From Pseudomonas sp. GD03944 (GTDB lineage: Bacteria > Pseudomonadota > Gammaproteobacteria > Pseudomonadales > Pseudomonadaceae), in assembly GCF_029839275.1 (NCBI RefSeq), contig NZ_JAOCAH010000002.1:124001-188000 (forward strand): DNA of 64,000 nucleotides, read 5' to 3'. Positions 17,507 through 25,451 of this stretch are shown here, piece by piece (position 1 is the first letter of the stretch; each line of letters starts with the position of its first letter). The notes beneath the pieces were generated by a model. It was not told the DNA's origin and did not search any database. It saw only the letters and a program-made list of their open reading frames with translations. The translations under genes were made by a program, and so were the position numbers.

Positions 17507-18400
17507 CTAGGGCAGCGGCACCAGGCAACTGGCAGACGCCCGGGCCAGGTGCCCGGTCAGGCTGGCGAGCAGCTCGCCGCCGTTACGCCAGTGGTGCCAG
17601 TACAACGGTACATCGATCACCTGCTGCGGAATCAGCTCGACCAGCTCGCCCCGCGCCAGCTCCTCGGGAACCTGGTGTTCGGGCACCAGCCCCCAGCCCA
17701 GGCCGCCGAGCGCCATGCGCACGAAGCCCTCTGACGACGGGCACAGGTGATAGGCAAAACCGCCCCCGACGCCGAGCGCCGCCAGGTAGCGGTGCTGCAA
17801 CTGGTCGTCCGGGCCGAAGACGATGGCCGGCACCCGCGCCAGCTCACTGGCCACCACACCCCGAGGAAAGTGCCGGGCGATGAACGCCGGGCTGGCCAGT
17901 GCCCGGTAGCGCATCGCCCCGAGCGCCAGGCTGCGCGCGCCGGCCACCGGACGATCGCTGGCGCACACGCAGGCCGCCACGTCACCGGCGCGCATGCGCT
18001 TGAGGCCGACCTCCTGGTCTTCCACCACCAGGTCCAGCAACACCCGGTGCTCGGCGCAGAAGTCGCCCACCGCCGCCGCCCACCAGGTCGCCAGGCTGTC
18101 GGCGTTCACCGCGATGCGCAGTCGCTCCGGCAGGCCGCCTTCATCCAGGGCCGGCACCTGGCCCTGCAGGTCGCGTTCGAGCAGGCGCACCTGCTGTACG
18201 TGGTTGAGCAGGCGCCGGCCGATCTCGGTCGGCGTGGGCGGTGTGGCGCGCACCAGCACCGGCTGGCCGACCCGCGCCTCGAGCAGCTTGATGCGCTGCG
18301 ACACCGCCGACTGCGACAGCCCAAGGACCTGGGCGGCGCGCTCGAAGCCCGTCTGTTCCACCACCGCTGCCAGGGCGGCCAGCAGTTTGTAATCGAACAA
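17507..18400 (-). CDS. argP: LysR-family regulator ArgP (IciA)
   Basis: A 297-residue LysR-type regulator that in related bacteria activates the basic-amino-acid exporter gene in response to arginine or lysine. The N-terminal helix-turn-helix is FERAAQVLGLSQSAVSQRIK (about 19-38), and TPPTPTEIGRRLL matches ArgP. The start codon is a TTG (18400-18398) preceded by AGGAGAAC. The divergent neighbours are an ACT-domain protein and an ArgO/LysE-type exporter, the expected target. The 97-bp gap holds a dyad that could be its operator. Confidence 0.9.
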   Translation of the reverse strand: MFDYKLLAALAAVVEQTGFERAAQVLGLSQSAVSQRIKLLEARVGQPVLVRATPPTPTEIGRRLLNHVQQVRLLERDLQGQVPALDEGGLPERLRIAVNADSLATWWAAAVGDFCAEHRVLLDLVVEDQEVGLKRMRAGDVAACVCASDRPVAGARSLALGAMRYRALASPAFIARHFPRGVVASELARVPAIVFGPDDQLQHRYLAALGVGGGFAYHLCPSSEGFVRMALGGLGWGLVPEHQVPEELARGELVELIPQQVIDVPLYWHHWRNGGELLASLTGHLARASASCLVPLP

Positions 18401-18428
18401 ATCAGTTCTCCTAATGAGCGATCAGCAA

Positions 18429-18454
18429 GATTGCTTTTTCTTATACAGGCAATC
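18429..18454. promoter_or_regulatory. Dyad in the argP divergent promoter region
   Basis: GATTGC (18429-18434) and GCAATC (18449-18454) form a perfect 6-bp inverted repeat around a 14-bp AT-rich spacer containing TTATACA. LysR-type regulators bind interrupted dyads, so this is a candidate ArgP site between argP and the ACT protein/ArgO genes. Confidence 0.45.
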
Positions 18455-18497
18455 CCCGCAGACTGGCCACCTCCCAACGCGACAGAGCACCTTTTCA

Positions 18498-18899
18498 ATG
18501 GCCGGCGAAACCTCCCTTTCCACCCTGCTGCGCAGCATGAACCCCGTACTCAACGACGGCGCCTATGTGTTCTGCACCCTGGCGGGCCGAGAAGCCCTGC
18601 AGGGCCTCGAACCACTGGGCAGCTTCCACGAACGAGAAGGCCTGACGGTGATCCTGCCGCAGCAGGACGCGGAGCGACTGGGCCTGACGGTCGATTACGT
18701 GGCAGCCTGGATCACCCTGGAGGTGCACTCGGCCCTCAGCGCCGTGGGCCTGACCGCCGCGGTGGCGGGTGCGCTGGCAGCGGTCGGCATCAGTTGCAAC
18801 GTGGTGGCCGCCTACTACCACGACCACCTGTTCGTCGCCCAGGTCGACGGTGCGCGTGCGCTCGACGCCCTGCGCCACCTGGCGCAGACGGCGGAGTGA
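18498..18899 (+). CDS. ACT-domain protein
   Basis: A 133-residue protein with two ACT-like beta-alpha-beta units (about 8-60 and 66-130). The second contains VDYVAAWITLEVHSALSAVG and ends NVVAAYYHDHLFV, a pattern of the two-domain ACT_3/DUF2241 family that binds amino acids. It lies six bases before argO and is surely co-transcribed. A role in sensing or buffering the amino acid exported by ArgO is an inference from this placement. Confidence 0.82.
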   Translation: MAGETSLSTLLRSMNPVLNDGAYVFCTLAGREALQGLEPLGSFHEREGLTVILPQQDAERLGLTVDYVAAWITLEVHSALSAVGLTAAVAGALAAVGISCNVVAAYYHDHLFVAQVDGARALDALRHLAQTAE

Positions 18900-18904
18900 C
18901 GGCC

Positions 18905-19516
18905 ATGTGGCAGAGCTACAGCAACGGCCTGCTGATCGCCGCCGGCCTGATCATCGCCCTCGGCGCACAGAACGCCTTCGTCCTGGCTCAGAGCCTGCGC
19001 CGGGAACACCATCTGCCGGTGGCGCTGCTGTGCATCGTCTGCGATGCGCTGCTGGTGGCCGCCGGCGTATTCGGCCTGGCCGCGGTACTGACCCAGAGCC
19101 CGTTGCTGCTCGGCGTGGCGCGCTGGGGCGGCGCGGCCTTCCTACTCTGGTACGGCGCCCAGGCCCTGCTGCGCGCCCTGCGCCCACAAGGCCTGCAAGG
19201 CGAGCAGGCGCATACGCCGAAGTCGTTGCGCACGGTGATGCTGGCCGCCCTGGCGGTCACCCTGCTCAACCCCCACGTGTACCTGGACACGGTGCTGCTG
19301 ATCGGCTCGCTCGGGGCGCAGCAGAGTGTGCCCGGGGCCTACGCCCTGGGGGCAGCCAGCGCCTCGATGATCTGGTTCCTGACCCTGGCCCTCGGCGCCG
19401 CCTGGCTGGCGCCCTGGCTGTCGCGCCCGGCCACCTGGCGCCTGATCGACCTGGGCGTGGCCGCCATGATGTTCAGCATCGCCTGGCAACTGCTGCGCAA
19501 CGGCGCCGCCACCTGA
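18905..19516 (+). CDS. argO: LysE/ArgO family amino acid exporter
   Basis: A 203-residue inner-membrane protein with about six hydrophobic helices. The signature GLIIALGAQNAFVLAQSL (about 14-31) and the central LLNPHVYLDTVLLIGSLG are typical of LysE/ArgO exporters for basic amino acids. Second gene after the ACT-domain protein and downstream of the divergent ArgP regulator, the known regulator of argO. Whether arginine, lysine or both are exported cannot be read from the sequence. Confidence 0.9.
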   Translation: MWQSYSNGLLIAAGLIIALGAQNAFVLAQSLRREHHLPVALLCIVCDALLVAAGVFGLAAVLTQSPLLLGVARWGGAAFLLWYGAQALLRALRPQGLQGEQAHTPKSLRTVMLAALAVTLLNPHVYLDTVLLIGSLGAQQSVPGAYALGAASASMIWFLTLALGAAWLAPWLSRPATWRLIDLGVAAMMFSIAWQLLRNGAAT

Positions 19517-19606
19517 CCGCCAGCGGGTGGCCAGGGCGACAGGCCGGGGGCTATGATCGACCCACCTCCGGCTCCGTGCCCTGCCTGCCGAACAAGGACC
19601 TCCCGC

Positions 19607-20452
19607 TTGCCCACCTCGGTCTTCATCGCCGTGATGGTTGCCGCTGCGCTCCATGCCGGTTGGAACGCGCTGCTGAAAATCGGCCTGGACCGCTTCCTCA
19701 CCGCCTCGCTGATCCAGATCGCCGCCGGCCTCATCGCCCTGCTGGCCCTGCCGTTCGTGGCCTTCCCGGTGGCGGCCGCCTGGCCCTGGATCGCCCTCTC
19801 GGCGCTGCTGCACATCGGCTACAACGTGTTCCTGGCGCGGGCCTACCAGCATGGCGACCTGGGCCAGGTGTACCCGATCACCCGCGGCAGCTCGCCCCTG
19901 CTGGTGGCCGGGCTGTCGCTGCTGTGGCTGGGCGATACGCTGTCCACCGGCCAGTTGATCGGCCTGCTGATCCTGGTGGGCGGTATCTGGCTGATGGCCC
20001 TGCGCGGCGGGCGCCAGGCTGCACCGCTGAACCTGCCGCTGCTGGGCAGTGCGCTGCTGACCGCGGCGTTCATCGCCGGCTACACCTTGTCCGATGCCGC
20101 AGGCGCCCGGCTCAACCAGGATGCGTTGTCCTACTCGGCCTGGCTGTTCGCGGTGAACGGCGCGGTGGCGGCCGCGGTCATCGCCCTGCGTCGCGGCCCA
20201 CGGGTCTTTCTCCAGCTCGGCGCCCACTGGCGCGGCGGCCTGGGCGGTGGCGCCCTGTCGCTGCTGGCTTACAGCATCGTCATCTGGGCCATGACCCAGG
20301 CGCCGGTGGCGCTGGTGTCGGCCCTGCGAGAAAGCAGCGTGGTGTTCGCCCTGCTGATCGGCTATGTGCTGCTGAAGGAGCCCATGCCGCCGATTCGCCT
20401 GATTGCCTGCGGCGTGATCGTCGTCGGCGTGGTGCTGATGAAACTCGGTTGA
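19607..20452 (+). CDS. EamA/DMT-family transporter
   Basis: A 281-residue drug/metabolite transporter with ten hydrophobic helices in two EamA repeats (about 4-130 and 142-280). LHAGWNALLKIG is the typical first-helix ending, and YTLSDAAGARLNQ starts the second repeat. The start is uncertain: no ATG fits well. A TTG at 19607 preceded by AAGGA places the first helix correctly (TTG-Pro-Thr-Ser-Val-Phe-Ile). The ATG at 19553 would add an unlikely Pro/Cys-rich leader. Confidence 0.8.
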   Translation: MPTSVFIAVMVAAALHAGWNALLKIGLDRFLTASLIQIAAGLIALLALPFVAFPVAAAWPWIALSALLHIGYNVFLARAYQHGDLGQVYPITRGSSPLLVAGLSLLWLGDTLSTGQLIGLLILVGGIWLMALRGGRQAAPLNLPLLGSALLTAAFIAGYTLSDAAGARLNQDALSYSAWLFAVNGAVAAAVIALRRGPRVFLQLGAHWRGGLGGGALSLLAYSIVIWAMTQAPVALVSALRESSVVFALLIGYVLLKEPMPPIRLIACGVIVVGVVLMKLG

Positions 20453-20657
20453 TGGAACCCTGCCCGGGCGATCCGTTCCATACAGGAAGAGGCCCTGGCA
20501 CCGGCTTTCCCACACAGTTGCTGCGTGGTTATGACGCAGGCCCGGTGCTATGATCCTCGGTCTGCGTCGCAAAGAGTAAAAACTCCCGGCGTATGTCTGG
20601 CCGCCCGTGATCGGCCTTGCGCTCACCGCAACTGACCTGATTATTAGGAGATAAACC

Positions 20658-21239
20658 ATGGCTTTCGAATTGCCGCCGCTGCCTTACGCTCATGACGCCC
20701 TGCAGCCGCATATTTCCAAGGAAACGCTGGAATACCACCACGACAAACACCACAACACCTATGTCGTGAACCTGAACAACCTGATTCCAGGCACCGAGTT
20801 CGAAGGCAAGACCCTGGAAGAAATCGTCAAGACCTCCTCCGGTGGCGTGTTCAACAACGCCGCTCAGGTCTGGAACCACACCTTCTACTGGAACTGCCTG
20901 TCGCCGAACGGCGGTGGCCAGCCGACCGGCGCCCTGGCTGACGCGATCAACGCAGCCTTCGGTTCCTTCGACAAGTTCAAGGAAGAGTTCAGCAAGGTCT
21001 CCATCGGCACCTTCGGTTCCGGCTGGGGCTGGCTGGTGAAAAAGGCTGACGGTTCCCTGGCCCTGGCCAGCACCATCGGCGCCGGCTGCCCGCTGACCAG
21101 CGGCGACACCCCGCTGCTGACCTGCGACGTGTGGGAACACGCCTACTACATCGACTACCGCAACGTGCGTCCGAAGTATGTCGAGGCGTTCTGGAACCTG
21201 GTCAACTGGGACTTCGTAGCCAAGAACTACGCTGCCTGA
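20658..21239 (+). CDS. sodB: Iron superoxide dismutase
   Basis: A 193-residue Fe-type superoxide dismutase of the cytosol, converting superoxide to O2 and H2O2. The four metal ligands sit in [13 protein letters not shown] (first His), QVWNHTFYW (His74), and [11 protein letters not shown] (Asp157 and His161). [14 protein letters not shown] is typical of the iron-dependent form. The start ATG follows AGGAG. A TATGAT hexamer at 20549-20554 may be the -10 box of its own promoter. The gene ends in a strong terminator before bifA. Confidence 0.96.
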   Translation: MAFELPPLPYAHDALQPHISKETLEYHHDKHHNTYVVNLNNLIPGTEFEGKTLEEIVKTSSGGVFNNAAQVWNHTFYWNCLSPNGGGQPTGALADAINAAFGSFDKFKEEFSKVSIGTFGSGWGWLVKKADGSLALASTIGAGCPLTSGDTPLLTCDVWEHAYYIDYRNVRPKYVEAFWNLVNWDFVAKNYAA

Positions 21240-21257
21240 TACCGCGTTCCGCTCCCG

Positions 21258-21283
21258 AGAAGCCCGGCCCTTGCCGGGCTTCT
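21258..21283 (+). terminator. Terminator after sodB
   Basis: A 10-bp stem GAAGCCCGGC / GCCGGGCTTC with a CCTT loop, 20 bp after the sodB stop. The T tract is short. Confidence 0.8.
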
Positions 21284-21636
21284 TGCGTTAGGGCCCTGGC
21301 ATTTGCCGCCGCACTGGCACCCACCCTGCATTGACCTGCCCGGCGGTCCATGACATACCGGGTACGAATGGGGTGAAACCAGCAGGCACCAGGAGGGTCA
21401 GGAGAAGAACAGGGAATCACGCCGCCCGCACCGGAACGAATCGCCGAATGGCATTCAAGTCTGAGGCAGGCGCACCGACACAGTACGAACGGGATTGAAA
21501 GACCCTTGCGACGCACCATGGCGGCGCAGAATGCTGGCACAATCGCCTCCGCCATACTGGCCCTTTGACGGCAACGGCGACTTTGCCAATACTCACAACG
21601 GTCTGAGGCCTTTGGCATCGAACAAGGAATCGTCAC
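21284..21636. other. Long leader region before bifA
   Basis: About 350 bp with no convincing ORF. It should carry the bifA promoter. I found no clean sigma-70, sigma-54 or FliA-type promoter. Confidence 0.35.
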
Positions 21637-23703
21637 TTGAAGCTGGAACTCAAGAACAGCCTGTCCCTGAAGTTGCTGCGCGTCGTGCTGCTCTCGGCAC
21701 TCGTGGTTGGCGTGGTACTGAGCTGTGCGCAGATCGTCTTCGACGTGTACAAGACCCGTCAGGCCGTCGCCAACGATGCACACCGGATTCTCGGCATGTT
21801 CCGCGACCCATCCACCCAGGCGGTCTACAGCCTGGACCGCGAGATGGGCATGCAGGTGATCGAAGGCCTGTTCCAGCATGAATCGGTGCGCGTCGCCTCC
21901 ATCGGCCACCCCAACGAACCCATGCTCGCCGAGAAGTCCCGCGACCCGGTCCAGGTGCCGACCCGCTGGCTGACCGACCCGATCCTCGGCAACGAACAGA
22001 ACTTCAGTACCCAACTGGTCGGCCGCGGCCCCTACAGCGAGTACTACGGCGACCTCAACATCACCCTGGACACCGCTCCCTACGGCGAGAGCTTCGTCAC
22101 CAACTCGGTGATCATCTTCATCTCCGGGGTCCTGCGCGCCCTGGCCATGGGCCTGGTGCTGTACCTGGTCTACCACTGGCTGCTGACCAAACCGCTGGCG
22201 AAGATCATCGAGCACCTGTCCAACATCAACCCGGACCGCCCCAGCGAGCACAAGCTGCCCATGCTCAAGGGCAACGAAAAGAACGAACTGGGCCTGTGGA
22301 TCAGCACCGCCAACCAGCTGCTCGCCTCCATCGAACGCAACACCCACCTGCGCCGTGAAGCGGAAAACAGCCTGCTGCGCATGGCTCAGTACGATTTCCT
22401 CACCGGCCTGCCGAACCGCCAGCAGCTGCAACAGCAACTGGACCAGATCCTCGACGACGCCGGCCGCCTGCAACGTCGGGTCGCGGTGCTGTGCGTGGGC
22501 CTGGACGACTTCAAGGGCATCAACGAACAGTTCAGCTACCAGACCGGCGACCAGTTGCTGCTCGCCCTTTCCGACCGCCTGCGCAGCCACAGTGGCCGCC
22601 TCGGTGCCCTGGCCCGCCTCGGTGGCGACCAGTTCGCCCTGGTGCAGGCGGACATCGAGCAGCCCTACGAAGCCGCCGAACTGGCGCAGGCGGTGCTCGA
22701 TGACCTGGAAACCCCATTCCTGCTCGACCAGCATGAAGTCCGCCTGCGCGCGACCATCGGCATCACCCTGTTCCCGGAAGACGGCGACAGCACCGAGAAG
22801 CTGCTGCAGAAAGCCGAGCAGACCATGACCCTGGCCAAAAGCCGCTCGCGCAACCGCTACCAGTTCTACATCGCCAGCGTCGACAGCGAGATGCGTCGCC
22901 GCCGCGAGCTGGAGAAGGACCTGCGCGAAGCGCTGGCGCTGAACCAGCTGAGCCTGGTCTACCAGCCCCAAGTGGACTACCGCGACCACCGCGTGGTGGG
23001 CGTCGAGGCGCTGCTGCGCTGGCAGCACCCGCAACACGGTTTCGTCCCGCCGGACCTGTTCATCCCGCTGGCCGAACAGAACGGCACCATCATCGCCATC
23101 GGCGAATGGATTCTCGACCAGACCTGCCGCCAGCTGCGCGAGTGGCACGACCAGGGCTTCAACAACCTGCGCATGGCGGTCAATCTGTCCACCGTGCAGC
23201 TGCACCACGCCGAGCTGTCGCGGGTGGTCAACAACCTGATGCAGGTCTACCGGCTGCCGCCCCGCAGCCTGGAGCTGGAAGTCACCGAAACCGGCCTGAT
23301 GGAAGACATCAGCACCGCCGCCCAGCACCTGCTGAGCCTGCGCCGCTCCGGCGCGCTGATCGCCATCGACGACTTCGGTACCGGCTATTCGTCCCTGAGT
23401 TACCTCAAGAGCCTGCCGCTGGACAAGATCAAGATCGACAAGAGCTTCGTTCAGGACCTGCTGGAAGACGAAGACGACGCGACCATCGTTCGCGCCATCA
23501 TCCAGCTCGGCAAGAGCCTGGGCATGCAGGTCATCGCCGAGGGGGTGGAGACCGCCGAGCAGGAGGCCTACATCATCGCCCAGGGCTGCCACGAAGGTCA
23601 GGGCTACTTCTACAGCAAGCCGCTGCCGGCCCGCGAGCTGACCCTCTACCTCAAGCAGGCCCGACGAATGATCGCCGCCGCCAACAACCCCGCCACGCTC
23701 TGA
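21637..23703 (+). CDS. bifA: Cyclic-di-GMP phosphodiesterase BifA (GGDEF-EAL)
   Basis: A 688-residue inner-membrane protein that degrades cyclic di-GMP and so opposes biofilm and favours swarming. Layout: TM helix 1 (about 13-34), periplasmic domain (about 36-155), TM helix 2 (about 157-180), HAMP-like linker, GGDEF domain (about 245-415) and EAL domain (from about 425). The GGDEF motif is altered to GGDQF (329-333), as in characterised BifA. The EAL domain is intact: VEALLRW with Glu457, then IDDFGTGYSSLSYL and IAEGVET. Located after sodB, as in P. aeruginosa. Confidence 0.94.
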   Translation: MKLELKNSLSLKLLRVVLLSALVVGVVLSCAQIVFDVYKTRQAVANDAHRILGMFRDPSTQAVYSLDREMGMQVIEGLFQHESVRVASIGHPNEPMLAEKSRDPVQVPTRWLTDPILGNEQNFSTQLVGRGPYSEYYGDLNITLDTAPYGESFVTNSVIIFISGVLRALAMGLVLYLVYHWLLTKPLAKIIEHLSNINPDRPSEHKLPMLKGNEKNELGLWISTANQLLASIERNTHLRREAENSLLRMAQYDFLTGLPNRQQLQQQLDQILDDAGRLQRRVAVLCVGLDDFKGINEQFSYQTGDQLLLALSDRLRSHSGRLGALARLGGDQFALVQADIEQPYEAAELAQAVLDDLETPFLLDQHEVRLRATIGITLFPEDGDSTEKLLQKAEQTMTLAKSRSRNRYQFYIASVDSEMRRRRELEKDLREALALNQLSLVYQPQVDYRDHRVVGVEALLRWQHPQHGFVPPDLFIPLAEQNGTIIAIGEWILDQTCRQLREWHDQGFNNLRMAVNLSTVQLHHAELSRVVNNLMQVYRLPPRSLELEVTETGLMEDISTAAQHLLSLRRSGALIAIDDFGTGYSSLSYLKSLPLDKIKIDKSFVQDLLEDEDDATIVRAIIQLGKSLGMQVIAEGVETAEQEAYIIAQGCHEGQGYFYSKPLPARELTLYLKQARRMIAAANNPATL

Positions 23704-23714
23704 GCCCGTTGCAT

Positions 23715-23745
23715 GAAAAAGCCCGCCATCATGGCGGGCTTTTTC
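23715..23745. terminator. Bidirectional terminator between bifA and the GIDE gene
   Basis: GAAAAAGCCCGCCAT and ATGGCGGGCTTTTTC form a long perfect stem. It serves the convergent bifA and GIDE-domain genes. Confidence 0.9.
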
Positions 23746-23764
23746 GTTCAGGCACTACCACTGC

Positions 23765-24673
23765 TCAGACCTGCTGCACGCCCAGCATCCAGGCCGTGGC
23801 CAACGCACCGGTCAGGCACAGCACTGCGCCGCCGGCGGCCTGCCAGTAGAAGCTGCGGGCGACTTCATCCTCACCGGCATTGGACAGGATGAACGGCCGC
23901 GACTCGCCCGGCTTGCTCATCTGGTTGCGAGCGGGCTGGCTACTGGTGTTGCGGTGACGGTCCTCGGCTTCCAGCTGGGCAGCCAGTTGCACCCGGGACC
24001 ACTCACGCTCGTCCAGCTGGCCATTGCTGTCGCCGTCGAAGCGACGCAGCAGACCGGCGTAGTCCTGCTTCCACTCGCGGATCACCTGGCCCTGGGCCGC
24101 GACGGCATCGAACCCCTGCTGGCTGGCGCCAGAGGTGCGGAAATCGCCGATGGCGTAGAGCGGCTGCTCGGCATGGAACCGCTCTTCGGTGTAACGGTAG
24201 CGCTTGCCGCCGGTGAAAAGCGCCAGGAAGCCGGTCTTTGCCACGCCCATGGGGTGGCGCAGGCTGCCTTCCCAGACTTCGCGGACCGCCGGGCGGATTT
24301 CAGCGCCGCGCGGGTCGATCAGGCACTCGCCGGTGCCATCGGACAACGACAGCCAGGCGTCGCTGGTACCGCTTTGCACCACGTGCCAGCTTTTCTTCTT
24401 GTCGCTGCCGCTCCTGTATTCCTCGATGCTAAAGCGCCACCACAGGCAGGGTTTGCCCGTCAGCGGGCCGCGCACGTCAGCGCCGGGTAACTCCTTGAGC
24501 AAGCCGTAAAGTTCAACATAGCCCTGGGCGGCGGAGCGGATCTTCGAGGTCGGCGTGTCCAGCAGGTAGCGGGCCTGCGACAAGCGCCGCATGCTCCACC
24601 AGGCACCGCCCACGCAGGCGCCGCCACTGAATGCGAGGGCGAGCAGGTAGCCGCCGAGTTCTCCGTCGACCAC
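23765..24673 (-). CDS. GIDE-domain (E3-ubiquitin-ligase-like) membrane protein with EF-hand
   Basis: A 302-residue protein resembling the bacterial GIDE family, named after a domain of the mitochondrial ubiquitin ligase MUL1. TM helix at about 7-26; GIDE-like region about 45-200 (GYVELYGLLK, GPLTGKPCLWWRFSIEEY, DGTGECLIDPRGAEI); a canonical calcium EF-hand loop at 213-224 (DGDSNGQLDERE); second TM helix about 277-297. There is no RING finger, so ligase activity is not expected. The GTG start at 24673 overlaps the end of lemA. The first 39 codons of the longer open frame are lemA read out of frame. Confidence 0.75.
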   Translation of the reverse strand: MVDGELGGYLLALAFSGGACVGGAWWSMRRLSQARYLLDTPTSKIRSAAQGYVELYGLLKELPGADVRGPLTGKPCLWWRFSIEEYRSGSDKKKSWHVVQSGTSDAWLSLSDGTGECLIDPRGAEIRPAVREVWEGSLRHPMGVAKTGFLALFTGGKRYRYTEERFHAEQPLYAIGDFRTSGASQQGFDAVAAQGQVIREWKQDYAGLLRRFDGDSNGQLDEREWSRVQLAAQLEAEDRHRNTSSQPARNQMSKPGESRPFILSNAGEDEVARSFYWQAAGGAVLCLTGALATAWMLGVQQV

Positions 24674-24674
24674 G

Positions 24675-25247
24675 TCAGTTGAACAGCGACTTGAGGTTGA
24701 CGTCGGCCTTCTCGGCGTCGCTGAACACCAGCAGGTCGGCCGACTTGAAGCCGAACGCGCGGGCGACCAGCACATCGGGGAACTGCTCAATGCGCACGTT
24801 GTTCAGGTTGACCGCCTCGTTGTACAGCTCGCGGCGATCGGCGATGCCGTTCTCCAGGCCGCTGATGCGCTGCTGCAGGTGCTGAAAACTGTCGTTGGCC
24901 TTGAGCTCAGGGTAGTTCTCGGCCAGGGCGAACAGTTGCCCGAGGCCGGCGCGCAGGCCGCTCTCGGCCTTGCCCAGGGCGCTCACATCCTGTTGCTCGC
25001 GGGCGCTGGCCACGGCACTGCGTGCAGCGATCACGCGCTCCAGGGTCGCGCCTTCGTATTGCATGTACTGCTTGCAGGTTTCCACCAGCTTGGGCAGCTC
25101 ATCGTGGCGCTGCTTGAGCAGCACGTCGATGTTCGACCAGGCCTTGCTGACGCCATGCTTCAAACGCACCAGGCCGTTGTACAGCCCCACGGCGTAGGCC
25201 GCGGCCAATCCGAGGGCGACGATCAGGGCAATGCTGGTAAGGCTCAT
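24675..25247 (-). CDS. lemA: LemA family protein
   Basis: A 190-residue protein with an N-terminal membrane helix (about 5-22, SIALIVALGLAAAYAVGLY) followed by the helical LemA domain: LVRLKHGVSKAWSNIDVLL, KLVETCKQYMQYEG, ENYPELKANDSFQHLQQRI and the NEAVNLNN region. LemA proteins have an outward N-terminus and long helices; their role is unclear. It is coupled to the GIDE/EF-hand gene with almost no gap. The start is the ATG at 25247, not the upstream one at 25313. Confidence 0.88.
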   Translation of the reverse strand: MSLTSIALIVALGLAAAYAVGLYNGLVRLKHGVSKAWSNIDVLLKQRHDELPKLVETCKQYMQYEGATLERVIAARSAVASAREQQDVSALGKAESGLRAGLGQLFALAENYPELKANDSFQHLQQRISGLENGIADRRELYNEAVNLNNVRIEQFPDVLVARAFGFKSADLLVFSDAEKADVNLKSLFN

Positions 25248-25370
25248 GCAGTGTTCTCCATTCATAGACTGCGACAGGTTCCGTGCTGGCATTCTAACGG
25301 TGCGGCGCTGCAAACGCGGAGACGCTGTGCACGACTCCCGCGGGATTTATTCGCCGTCACCCTTTGCGCA

Positions 25371-25393
25371 AAATGCAAATCTTTCGCATTATT
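25371..25393. promoter_or_regulatory. Fur-box-like inverted repeat upstream of icmP
   Basis: AATGC (25372-25376) and GCATT (25386-25390) flank an AT-rich centre, about 60 bp before the icmP start and next to an ATTATTA stretch. The AT-rich dyad is reminiscent of Fur sites, and imelysin-family genes are often iron-controlled. The match to the 19-bp consensus is only partial. Confidence 0.3.
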
Positions 25394-25451
25394 ACGCGGC
25401 TCACGTGCGCATTCGTGCACGCTCCCCCGTTCACACGCAAAGGATTTCGTC

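Noticed and set aside
21202..23592. A 796-codon minus-strand open frame opposite bifA
   Set aside because: Shadow frame; bifA shows full GGDEF and EAL motifs on the plus strand.
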